Assembly: GCA_016845585.1 (NCBI GenBank) | Contig: JAERSO010000110.1 | Coordinates: forward strand, 1-52,975 | DNA from: Acidimicrobiaceae bacterium | GTDB taxonomy: Bacteria; Actinomycetota; Acidimicrobiia; Acidimicrobiales; Aldehydirespiratoraceae | Reading direction: 5' to 3' | Length of the DNA stretch: 52,975 nucleotides | Part shown: piece after piece, positions 45,531-52,975 of the stretch | Numbering within the stretch: the first letter of the stretch is position 1 | Layout: every line of letters begins with the position of its first letter | The notes under the pieces: model-generated | What the model saw: the letters and a program-made list of their open reading frames with translations, nothing else | What the model was told of the DNA's origin: nothing | Databases searched by the model: none | Position numbers and translations under genes: made by a program

Positions 45531-46351
45531 GTGCGTCCTCCACAGTGTTGGTCGTCGCCTACGGCATCGATCAACTCGATCTTGCATGGGTGCCAGCGGA
45601 TGCACCGGTCGTGATCGTGCACAACGATGACGTCCTCTCCGCCGAGGACTGCGCCCACCCGCTGGTCACCCACCTGCGACCCGGTTCGAATCTCGGCTTC
45701 GGTGCGGGGATGAATCTCGCCCTCAGCGTGGTCGCGACCGAGCGAGTCATTCTGTGCAATCCGGACACGGAGTTGACGAGCGACCACTTCACCGCGCTCG
45801 ACGCCGGTGACGACGACACGATCCTGACCGTGCCGCTGGTCGAGGCCGACGGCACGCCCAATGCCGTTGTCAATCCTTACTGGAGCGTCTCCTCCTTCCT
45901 GCTCACGGCTTTTCGGATGGGCCGGTTTGCCCCTCGCGGTGGACGGCTCCGTACCATCGCGGCTCGAGTTCTCGGTCGTGATGGTGCTGACCATCTCGCC
46001 GCGCTCGATCATGGTGCCGGCGAGTGGCCGCTGACGGAGCGGTGGGCGACCGCAGCGCTGCTCTCGGCTCCGACCGCCGCATTGCGTTCGGTCGACGGCT
46101 TCGATGAAGCATTCTTCTTGTACTACGAGGATGCCGATCTCCAGCAACGCCTCGGTCGTGTGTCCCCGGACATGCGGGTCCGGCTTCAGCCCGTCGCCCC
46201 CGGTCGACACCTCGTCGGCGGTTGCGCAAGCAGCTCAACCGCAAAGTCCAGCGTGGCCACCCACCGGCGCCACAGCGCCCGCCTCTATGCCGCTCGTCAA
46301 CCTGGAGTGCGCTGGCGGGTCGCCACCGCACTGGTCGGAGCGGGATCATGA
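45527..46351 (+). CDS. Glycosyltransferase family 2 (rhamnosyltransferase-like)
   Basis: 274 residues. GT2 marks: GSNLGFGAGMNLAL, ILCNPDTEL for the DxD-like site, and DEAFFLYYEDADLQQRLG. This is the wbbL/rhamnosyltransferase branch. The short C-terminus (RRHSARLYAARQPG) matches the usual end of that branch. The N-terminal GT-A strand is shorter than usual. It overlaps both neighbours by four bases. Confidence 0.88.
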   Translation: MSASSTVLVVAYGIDQLDLAWVPADAPVVIVHNDDVLSAEDCAHPLVTHLRPGSNLGFGAGMNLALSVVATERVILCNPDTELTSDHFTALDAGDDDTILTVPLVEADGTPNAVVNPYWSVSSFLLTAFRMGRFAPRGGRLRTIAARVLGRDGADHLAALDHGAGEWPLTERWATAALLSAPTAALRSVDGFDEAFFLYYEDADLQQRLGRVSPDMRVRLQPVAPGRHLVGGCASSSTAKSSVATHRRHSARLYAARQPGVRWRVATALVGAGS

Positions 46352-47517
46352 GCGTGCTTCGAGCCGTGGTCGTGCGGCCGGGTCGAGCAGCATTCGGTGA
46401 GGTCAGACGTACGCAGACGTGGGTTCGACTCTTTCGTGCCGCGGGCGCGGAAGCGACCGACATCGGCTTTCTCGACATGAAATCGATCGGCGGTCGTCTC
46501 GCCGACGTGCGCCGCCTACGTCGGGGCGAGCTCGTGGCTGAAGCGATGGTGTGGAACGGTTCCCGTATCCGCCGACAGCTCGAGGAGCTCCAGCCCGACG
46601 TCGTGATCATGCAGACCGCTCGGTCATTCCGCTTGGAGCTTCTCGACGGGCCCTGGGTGCCGATCCTCGACCTCGTGGATCGGTTGAGCCTGAGTTACCG
46701 CCAGCGAGCGAACCTCGCGACGAGCCCGGTCAAAGGCCGCTTGCTCTCCGGTCTCGCCACCGGCCATGAGCGGTTCGAATCTCGTGCTCGCGAGCTGACC
46801 GACAATGTCGTGACGGCGGGCTGGGGTGATGCCGCTGCTCTCGGAGCCACATGGATCCCGAACCTGCTTGATCCTGCGCAGCGTCCCGACCGGACGCGCA
46901 CCAAGCCCTACGACGCGGTGTTCTTCGGCTCGCTCGGCTACGCCCCGAATATGGAGGCGCTTCGCTGGCTGGCCGAAGGCGAACCCACAGCTCGAGGAGA
47001 TCTGCGCGTGCTGGTTGCGGGCCATGCGCCGACCGATGAGGTCCGTGAACTCTGCCGTCGGCGTGGGTGGGGTCTCGTCGAGGACTACCCGTCCAATGAA
47101 TGGCTTGTCGAACAGGCGACGATTTCGCTTGCCCCGCTTCAGTCGACTGCCGGTATCCAGAACAAGGTCCTGGAGGCCGCGGTGATCGGTCTGCCCCAGG
47201 TGGCGACACCGCCGGCCCTCGCTGGTCTGGCGGAAGGCTTTCCTGCGCTGGTCGCCGAGACCCCGGCGGAGTTCGTGGCGCAAGCCCGCCGCTTGATCGA
47301 CGACGTCGGGAGCCGAGACCAACTGGCGGACGACGCGTGGTCCTACGCACATCGTCACTACACCGCAGATGGGTGGCTTCCGGCGCTATGGGACCTGATC
47401 TCGGCGGACGATGACCGCGCTCCTGCCTGGTCGCGTATGCCGTCGTGGCCCGATGAATCGGCTCCTGCGGTGGGTGGTGTCGACCCCGCATCAACTTCTG
47501 GCCCGCAGGGCCGATAG
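46348..47517 (+). CDS. Glycosyltransferase, GT-B fold
   Basis: 389 residues. The C-terminal half has the GT4/GT1 type pattern: DAVFFGSLGYAPNMEALRWL, then LRVLVAGHAPTDEVREL, then ISLAPLQSTAGIQNKVLEAA. This resembles the sugar-transferases with PEP-CTERM/exosortase-like loci. The start at ATG 46348 overlaps the previous stop by four bases. A longer frame from 46222 is low-quality sequence. Donor sugar unknown. Confidence 0.88.
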   Translation: MSVLRAVVVRPGRAAFGEVRRTQTWVRLFRAAGAEATDIGFLDMKSIGGRLADVRRLRRGELVAEAMVWNGSRIRRQLEELQPDVVIMQTARSFRLELLDGPWVPILDLVDRLSLSYRQRANLATSPVKGRLLSGLATGHERFESRARELTDNVVTAGWGDAAALGATWIPNLLDPAQRPDRTRTKPYDAVFFGSLGYAPNMEALRWLAEGEPTARGDLRVLVAGHAPTDEVRELCRRRGWGLVEDYPSNEWLVEQATISLAPLQSTAGIQNKVLEAAVIGLPQVATPPALAGLAEGFPALVAETPAEFVAQARRLIDDVGSRDQLADDAWSYAHRHYTADGWLPALWDLISADDDRAPAWSRMPSWPDESAPAVGGVDPASTSGPQGR

Positions 47518-48693
47518 ATGGCCGTGCGTGCGTTGGACGAAATTCGAGAACCTTTCCCACGGCTGTCTGACGGTCGGCCACCGTGCCTTGTCGTCGGTGC
47601 CGGGCTGACCGGAGCGACGGCTGCGCACATGCTGCGCAAGGCCGGGTGGAATGTCGCAGTCGTCGAACGGAGCGAGGTCGTCGGCGGCCATGTGCGCAAC
47701 TCGTGGATGCGTGGCCTTCCCTATGAGCCGAACGGTGCGCACATCTTTCACACCGACGACGAGGACGTCTGGCGTCTGGTATCGAGCCTCGTCAACTTCG
47801 AGCCCTACCTCCACAAGGTCCGGACCCGAGTCGGCGGCCAGGAGTTGTCATGGCCTATCCAGCTCGACGAACTCGCCGGTCTCGCGGAGTGGCGGTCGAT
47901 CCAGCGAGAGCTCGCCGTGTTGCCCGAGCATCGTGACGACACGAACTTCGAGACCTGGTGCATCTCCCTGATGGGAGAAACCCTCTACCACCTGTTCATC
48001 GAGGGGTACACCGAGAAGCAATGGGGACGGCGACCGTCCGACCTCTCGTGTCAGTTCGCCCCGAAACGCGTGGATCTTCGCACCGACGGCTACCTGCCGC
48101 TCTTCCGCGACCCCTACCAAGGGTGGCCGCGCGAGGGCTATGGCGCGTTGGTCGAAGCCCTGCTGGCCGATACGCCCGTGATCCTCTGTGAAGAGGTCAC
48201 CCAATCGAATCTCGCGCAACTCGTGAAGCCGGACGTTCCGGTGGTGTTGACCTGCGCACTCGACGACTTCTTCGACCACTCCGAGGGTCAGCTGGAATGG
48301 CGCGGCGTCCACCTGGTCCCGCACTATCTGCCCGACGAGAAACTCGCACAGAGCGCGATGGTCGTGAATGAACCGTCCGCCAACATCGACTACACCCGCA
48401 CCGTCGAAACGAAGTGGGTCTTCCCCGAGCTCCACTCGGAGTCCGGCACCGTGATCGCCTTCGAGTACCCCGGTGCGCCGGCCAAGCACTACCCGGTGCT
48501 CGACGCCGAGAACCGGAATCAGACGTTGCAGCAGCGATATGGCGCACGCGCCGAAGCGTTTCTCCGCAATCCTTTGGTGCCCGCCGGTCGCCTGGCGAAC
48601 TACACCTACATCAACATGGACGAGGCGATGCGTCAGGGAATGAACGCCGCCTCGCGCGTCGAGAAGCACGTCGGCCGGCTCGTCGGAGCCTGA
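47518..48693 (+). CDS. glf: UDP-galactopyranose mutase
   Basis: 391 residues. FAD-binding VVGAGLTGATAAHMLRKAG, then VVERSEVVGGHVRN and YEPNGAHIFHTDDEDVW, which are the family's N-terminal motifs; FIEGYTEKQWGRRPSDL; and a C-terminal RLANYTYINMDEAM. It converts UDP-galactopyranose to UDP-galactofuranose, so the polysaccharide probably contains galactofuranose. ATG follows directly on the previous stop codon. Confidence 0.95.
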   Translation: MAVRALDEIREPFPRLSDGRPPCLVVGAGLTGATAAHMLRKAGWNVAVVERSEVVGGHVRNSWMRGLPYEPNGAHIFHTDDEDVWRLVSSLVNFEPYLHKVRTRVGGQELSWPIQLDELAGLAEWRSIQRELAVLPEHRDDTNFETWCISLMGETLYHLFIEGYTEKQWGRRPSDLSCQFAPKRVDLRTDGYLPLFRDPYQGWPREGYGALVEALLADTPVILCEEVTQSNLAQLVKPDVPVVLTCALDDFFDHSEGQLEWRGVHLVPHYLPDEKLAQSAMVVNEPSANIDYTRTVETKWVFPELHSESGTVIAFEYPGAPAKHYPVLDAENRNQTLQQRYGARAEAFLRNPLVPAGRLANYTYINMDEAMRQGMNAASRVEKHVGRLVGA

Positions 48694-48695
48694 AC

Positions 48696-49871
48696 GTGCG
48701 GATCCTCGCGTGGCTGCGATTTGCGGCACCGTTGACCGTCCTTCGTGGCCTTGGCCAAGCCCTCGAGTTCGTCGGCTGGGTGTTCATCGCCCGCTCACTC
48801 GGCGCCGACGACTTCGGCCCATTGACGGTCGCGTTCGTCATCGCCCGGTACGTGGGATTGCTCGCGGACTGGGGCGCCGGGCGACGCGGTGCCCGTGACG
48901 TCGCATCCGAAACGCCGGACGCGTTGGCACTGGTCAAACAGCGTCGACACCTCGCTGATGGCCTCGCCATCAGCTTCGCGTTGGGTGCGGTCGTCGGTGG
49001 TGTTGGCTGGGCCGCGCCGCTCGCAGTGGTCACCTGGCACGGGGGACGCAACCTCGACTGGATTCCGCTTGGGGCGATCCAGTCACTTCGGGCATCGATC
49101 ACGCCACTCTTTCGAGGTTCGTCCGTGCTCGTCGCGGGCCTGCTCATCGATGGCCGCGACGAGACAGTGATCGCGATCGCCACCGCCTATCTCCTCGCCA
49201 CCGCTGTCTCATATCTGGCCGCCCGCCCGCACTTCGAGCGATTGCCGGCGGCCGCGCACGGATGGGTCGATGGCTGGGCGCTGATGATCACGGCCCTCGC
49301 GGCCGTCTACACGGTCATGGATTCAGTCCTGGTGGCGGTCCTGAGCGGAACGACTGATGCCGGCATCTACGGTGCCGTGGCGCGTGTGCCGTTCGGGCTC
49401 GCCACCATCGCCGGGCTGGCAGTCGCCGCACTCGTGCCCTTGGCCACCCGAGCCACCCAGGTCCGGGGCCGATCGGCATGGGATGTCGCCAAACCGGCCG
49501 GCATCGCGGCCGCAGTCGTGGCCGGCGGTCTCATCCTGGTGTCGATCCCTGCTGCGAAGGTGGCGGTTACAGCCTTCGGTGACGAGTATGCCGGGGGTCT
49601 TTGGCCCTTGATCATTCTCCTCTGGGCACAGGCGCTGGCGATCGGGAGCGCTCCGCTCGGTGCCGTGCTGCTCAGCATCGGTGGGGATCGCGGTATCGCC
49701 CGAATTGTCGGGTTTGCCGCAGCCCTCAACGTGATCGGCAATCTCGCGCTCATCCCGGCCTTTGGGATGGTCGCCGCGGCGGCGACCACGGTCGTGGCTG
49801 AGGCTGTCGTCTACGTAGTGTTCATCCGTGCGCTGAAAGCCGCCCCCGACCGAGAAGGTGTTCTCGTATGA
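48696..49871 (+). CDS. Polysaccharide flippase (Wzx/MATE-like)
   Basis: 391 residues from a GTG, two bases after glf. About eleven membrane segments (for example FVGWVFIARSLGADDFGPLT at the start, with the G-A-D-D-F-G loop typical of Wzx). Carries lipid-linked sugar units across the membrane. A longer frame from 48414 overlaps glf and is not believable. Somewhat short for the family (400-480). Confidence 0.85.
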   Translation: MRILAWLRFAAPLTVLRGLGQALEFVGWVFIARSLGADDFGPLTVAFVIARYVGLLADWGAGRRGARDVASETPDALALVKQRRHLADGLAISFALGAVVGGVGWAAPLAVVTWHGGRNLDWIPLGAIQSLRASITPLFRGSSVLVAGLLIDGRDETVIAIATAYLLATAVSYLAARPHFERLPAAAHGWVDGWALMITALAAVYTVMDSVLVAVLSGTTDAGIYGAVARVPFGLATIAGLAVAALVPLATRATQVRGRSAWDVAKPAGIAAAVVAGGLILVSIPAAKVAVTAFGDEYAGGLWPLIILLWAQALAIGSAPLGAVLLSIGGDRGIARIVGFAAALNVIGNLALIPAFGMVAAAATTVVAEAVVYVVFIRALKAAPDREGVLV

Positions 49872-50962
49872 AGGTGTCGTTCCAGATCTACGGACTCGAT
49901 CGCACGGGGGGTGTGATCGTCTGGTATCGCTACCTCGAAGCCCTCCGGGACCGGTGTGTCGAGCTGCAGATCGATTCGCTGGGCACCCATGGTGACGCTC
50001 GATTTCTCGAACCGGTCGAGGGGGTAGCCACCGTCTTCCATGGCCACCGCAGCAAGCCCTACAAGGTCGCCGTGCGGGCCATGCCCGGCAACTTCGGGTT
50101 CCCTCGCCGCGAGATCGATCTCCTGACCGCCGCACGCCCTGACAATGTCGATCTTCGGCTGTGCTCCAACACGTTCACCGTTGCGTCATCTGTTGATGGG
50201 CACACGCCGGTTCTCCATCATGTCCAACACGATGAGCGACTGTTCGAGCCCGAGGGTCGTCGGCGAAAGCTCGTGGAGGAGTTGCTGTGCCATCCCGACG
50301 TGATCCGCACCGCGAATTGCACCTGGGTTGCCGACCGACTCGACGACATGGGGTCGTCTTCGGTGCGCGTGATTCCCCCGGCGCTCGACCATGAGACGTT
50401 TGTGCCTGGGCCGGCGTCAGAGATCGAGGACGGGAGACCGGTACGGGTCCTCACACTCGGCAAGTCGGTCGATTGGAAGGGCATGGTCGACGTCGTGGAG
50501 GCCATGCGGATCTTGACGGAGCAAGGTCGTGACGTGACCCTCGTGAGTTACGGCCCGAACAAGCCTCGGGTCCCGCGTGGAGTGCGACTCGAGCACCATG
50601 GCTTCGTGAATGGCACGGAACTCTGTGCGCTGCTGCATGGAACCGACGTTGCCGTTTCGGCGTCATGGTACGAGTCGTTCCCGCTCCCGCCCCTGGAGGC
50701 GATGGCGACGGGAACGCCGATCGTGTGCACTCGACTCGGTACAGAGGACTACGCGAACCACGAGGAGAATTCGCTCGTCGTGGCACCGAAGCAGCCACCC
50801 GAGATCGCAGCGGCGATCGCACGCCTGAGCGATGACCATGATCTCCGGCACTCGCTCGTGAGGCATGGATTGGAGACAGCCCCCCGCTTCAGTTGGGATG
50901 TCGCATGTGATGCCTTTTGCGAGGAAGTGGGACGGGCAGCAGGGATCGCGGTTCCGGCCTGA
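49868..50962 (+). CDS. Glycosyltransferase family 4
   Basis: 364 residues, GT-B. N-terminal YGLDRTGGVIVWYRYLEAL, middle VRVIPPALDHETFVPGP, C-terminal SASWYESFPLPPLEAMATG and TPIVCTRLGTEDYANHEENS with the E-x7-E retaining motif. It ends the polysaccharide operon and overlaps the flippase gene by four bases. Confidence 0.92.
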   Translation: MKVSFQIYGLDRTGGVIVWYRYLEALRDRCVELQIDSLGTHGDARFLEPVEGVATVFHGHRSKPYKVAVRAMPGNFGFPRREIDLLTAARPDNVDLRLCSNTFTVASSVDGHTPVLHHVQHDERLFEPEGRRRKLVEELLCHPDVIRTANCTWVADRLDDMGSSSVRVIPPALDHETFVPGPASEIEDGRPVRVLTLGKSVDWKGMVDVVEAMRILTEQGRDVTLVSYGPNKPRVPRGVRLEHHGFVNGTELCALLHGTDVAVSASWYESFPLPPLEAMATGTPIVCTRLGTEDYANHEENSLVVAPKQPPEIAAAIARLSDDHDLRHSLVRHGLETAPRFSWDVACDAFCEEVGRAAGIAVPA

Positions 50963-50994
50963 GGCCTGTGGCCTTGAGGCCCTAGTCTCGGGTG

Positions 50995-52875
50995 ATGGTG
51001 CAGCGACCGCCGGCGGGGACGATCCCCGATACACCCGGCTCCTACCAATTCAAGGACGCCGAGGGTCGAGTGATCTATGTCGGCAAGGCGAAGAGTCTGC
51101 GCTCGCGCCTGTCGAACTACTTCCAGAATCCCCGGAACCTCCCACTCCGTACCCGTCAGATGGTGGAGACGGCGGAGACGGTGGAGTGGATGCAGGTGGG
51201 CAACGAGGTCGAGGCCTTGATGCTCGAGTACGCGCTGATCCAGCGCCACAAACCGCGTTTCAACGTCCGCTACATGGACGACAAGTCCTACCCGTTCCTC
51301 TGTGTGACCCTGCTCGATGACTGGCCTCGCGCCATGGTGATGCGCGGTAAACGCAAGAAAGGCAATCGCTACTTCGGCCCGTACGGCCAGGCCTACGCCA
51401 TCCGCGACACACTCGACCTGCTGCTGCGCACGTTCCCGATCCGCACCTGCACCGACGGCAAGTACACGCGACACGAGAAGCTCGGGAAGCCGTGCCTGTT
51501 GTTCCACATCGAAAAGTGTGCGGGTCCGTGTGTCGGTGAGATCGAGAAGGATGCCTACGACGAGTTGGTGCAGGAGCTGATCTCGTTCCTCGAGGGCGAC
51601 ACCGACGAGGTGATTCAGAGGCTCGAGGAGCAGATGGCATCCGCGTCGGCCGCGCTCGAGTTCGAGCTCGCGGCGCATCTGCGCGATCGCCTGTCGGCCG
51701 TTCGCAAGGCCGTCGAGAAGCAGCAGATGGTGTTCAACCGCAACGAGGACGCCGATGTGATCGGTTTGTTCGGTGATGAGCTCGAAGCCGCGGTGCAGGT
51801 GTTCTTCGTGCGCAAGGGTCGGGTCATGGGGCGACGGGGTTTCGTGGTCGACAAGGCCGAGGAACTCGATGGTCCTGAGCTCGTCAGCCGGATCCTGGAG
51901 CGGCTGTATTTCGATGACAACCCGGTGGGTTGGCCGAAGGAGGTGCTCGTTCCCGAGCTGCCCCACGACCCAGGGTTGTACGAGGAATGGCTCACGGAGC
52001 TTCGTGAATCGAAGGTCACCGTGCGGGTGCCCCAGCGCGGCGACAAGCGCCAGCTGCAGGCCACTGTCACCCAGAACGCCGAGGAGACGTTCAAGCGTCA
52101 CCGAATGAAACGGGCCGCCGATCACAACAGCCGAGCACGCGCACTGAACGAGCTGCAGGAGTTCCTGGGGCTGCCGGTCGCGCCGCTGCGGATCGAGTGC
52201 TACGACATGAGCCACATCCAGGGTTCCGACTATGTCGGCTCGATGGTGGTGGTCGAGGACGGCCTGCCCAAGAAGTCGGACTACCGCCGTTTCAAGATCA
52301 AGTCGGTCGACGGAAACGACGACTTCGCGGCGATGGAGGAAGTGTTGACCCGGCGATTCACGGCCTATCTCGCCGAGCGGGACGTGCCGGTGGAACAGCG
52401 CGAGGGCCGCTTCTCCTATCCACCCCAGTTGCTGGTGGTGGACGGCGGCAAGGGGCAACTCTCCTCCGCGGTCAAGGTCCTCGATGATCTCGGGCTCAGC
52501 GACGAGATCCCTGTTGTGTCGCTCGCCAAGCAGTTCGAGGAGGTCTTCGTGCCCGGCAAGTCGGAGTCGATCCGGCTACCGAGACAGAGCGAAGCGCTGT
52601 ACATGTTGCAGCGAATCCGGGACGAGTCACATCGCTTCGCGATCACGTTCCACCGCCAGCTGCGGGACAAACGGATGACGAAGAGCGCACTGGACGACAT
52701 CCCGGGCCTCGGTCCGGCCCGCAAGAAACGGCTCGCGAAGGAGCTCGGAGGCGTGAACGCCGTGAAGGCGGCAGACCTCGAGTCCCTCAAGAAGTTGCCC
52801 TGGTTGCCCGACGGGGTAGCGGAGAACGTTTTTCACGCTCTGCATCGCCCGGGTAGGTCGGCGCGGAGATCCTGA
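50995..52875 (+). CDS. uvrC: Excinuclease ABC subunit C
   Basis: 626 residues. GIY-YIG nuclease at the start (PDTPGSYQFKDAEGRVIYVG, KAKSLRSRLSNYF, NEVEALMLEYALIQ), UVR motif at about 200-235, RNase H-like nuclease with ECYDMSHIQGSDYVGSMVV and VDGGKGQLSSA, and a C-terminal double helix-hairpin-helix (LDDIPGLGPARKKRL). UvrC cuts on both sides of the lesion. GTG 50992 would add one residue. It follows the polysaccharide operon by 32 bases and may be partly read from it. Confidence 0.97.
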   Translation: MVQRPPAGTIPDTPGSYQFKDAEGRVIYVGKAKSLRSRLSNYFQNPRNLPLRTRQMVETAETVEWMQVGNEVEALMLEYALIQRHKPRFNVRYMDDKSYPFLCVTLLDDWPRAMVMRGKRKKGNRYFGPYGQAYAIRDTLDLLLRTFPIRTCTDGKYTRHEKLGKPCLLFHIEKCAGPCVGEIEKDAYDELVQELISFLEGDTDEVIQRLEEQMASASAALEFELAAHLRDRLSAVRKAVEKQQMVFNRNEDADVIGLFGDELEAAVQVFFVRKGRVMGRRGFVVDKAEELDGPELVSRILERLYFDDNPVGWPKEVLVPELPHDPGLYEEWLTELRESKVTVRVPQRGDKRQLQATVTQNAEETFKRHRMKRAADHNSRARALNELQEFLGLPVAPLRIECYDMSHIQGSDYVGSMVVVEDGLPKKSDYRRFKIKSVDGNDDFAAMEEVLTRRFTAYLAERDVPVEQREGRFSYPPQLLVVDGGKGQLSSAVKVLDDLGLSDEIPVVSLAKQFEEVFVPGKSESIRLPRQSEALYMLQRIRDESHRFAITFHRQLRDKRMTKSALDDIPGLGPARKKRLAKELGGVNAVKAADLESLKKLPWLPDGVAENVFHALHRPGRSARRS

Positions 52876-52938
52876 CCGTCCTCCGATGGTCGGCAAGATT
52901 GGGTACCGTGGTCACGCCGCGGGACCAAGGAGTCTGTC

Positions 52939-52975
52939 ATGAACGACACAACCCCGAGTACGAGCAGCGGTGTGT
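52939..52975 (+). CDS. Start of an unidentified gene (cut by window edge)
   Basis: ATG at 52939 with a strong AAGGAG seven bases before it; only MNDTTPSTSSGV is present. In many actinobacteria uvrC is followed by rapZ, whiA and the yvcK-like gene, so one of these is possible, but twelve residues do not allow a call. Confidence 0.5.
   Translation, partial: MNDTTPSTSSGV

Noticed and set aside
46222..46351. Frameshift at the end of the family 2 glycosyltransferase
   Set aside because: The C-terminus looked odd, but RRHSARLYAARQPG matches the usual end of the rhamnosyltransferase branch and the ATGA overlap with the next gene is regular.

Overview
The window reads as a piece of chromosome from a high-GC actinobacterium. 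GTG starts are common. There is an F420-type oxidoreductase, a mycothiol-type (RsrA-like) zinc anti-sigma factor, a dissociated type II fatty-acid synthase operon, and the gene order pdtaR - polA - rpsA - coaE - uvrB - uvrA, which is also known from Mycobacterium. Class Acidimicrobiia (Ilumatobacter-like) is my best guess, but that is inference. There is no sign of prophage, CRISPR, rRNA or plasmid functions.

Layout. 1-6.9 kb (minus strand): the 5' part of a fused indolepyruvate-type ferredoxin oxidoreductase, a luciferase-like F420 oxidoreductase, glycine dehydrogenase gcvP behind a tandem glycine riboswitch, and a CPBP membrane protease. 6.9-10.4 kb: a redox-stress module with an ECF sigma factor, its zinc anti-sigma factor and, divergently, a 59-residue zinc-finger protein plus a truncated haemoglobin behind a SigR-like promoter; then HU, a Bcp peroxiredoxin and a FabZ-like dehydratase. 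10.4-14.7 kb (minus): the operon fabD-fabH-fabG-acpP-fabF. FabD carries an unexpected lipoyl/biotinyl-like C-terminal domain without the acceptor lysine. 14.9-17.7 kb: tRNA-Leu(CAA), a Rieske oxygenase with two SRPBCC proteins, and a DUF3105 lipoprotein. 17.7-23.6 kb: coiled-coil protein, ANTAR regulator pdtaR, polA, a methyltransferase and rpsA.

23.8-35.1 kb: a Tad/Flp pilus locus sits between rpsA and coaE: cpaB, tadZ/cpaE, tadA/cpaF, a von Willebrand-like domain fused to tadB, tadC, a polytopic membrane protein, a NarL-type sensor kinase and response regulator, and a short Flp pilin. 35.2-43.4 kb: coaE, a Thr-rich membrane-anchored protein, uvrB, a polytopic membrane protein, and uvrA behind an exact LexA-type box. 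43.5-51 kb: a tightly overlapping surface-polysaccharide operon (methyltransferase, initiating sugar-phosphate transferase, three glycosyltransferases, UDP-galactopyranose mutase, flippase). Then come uvrC and the first codons of another gene.

How the parts may work together: the core genes form a conserved housekeeping and repair backbone into which two surface-structure modules (pilus and galactofuranose-type polysaccharide) have been placed. A shared palindromic motif (CGAA..TGGGCC..GGCCCATG) lies upstream of both the pilin gene and the polysaccharide operon, which suggests common control, possibly by the response regulator in the pilus locus. Three copies of a 33-35 bp palindromic REP-like element are also scattered here, two of them identical but inverted.
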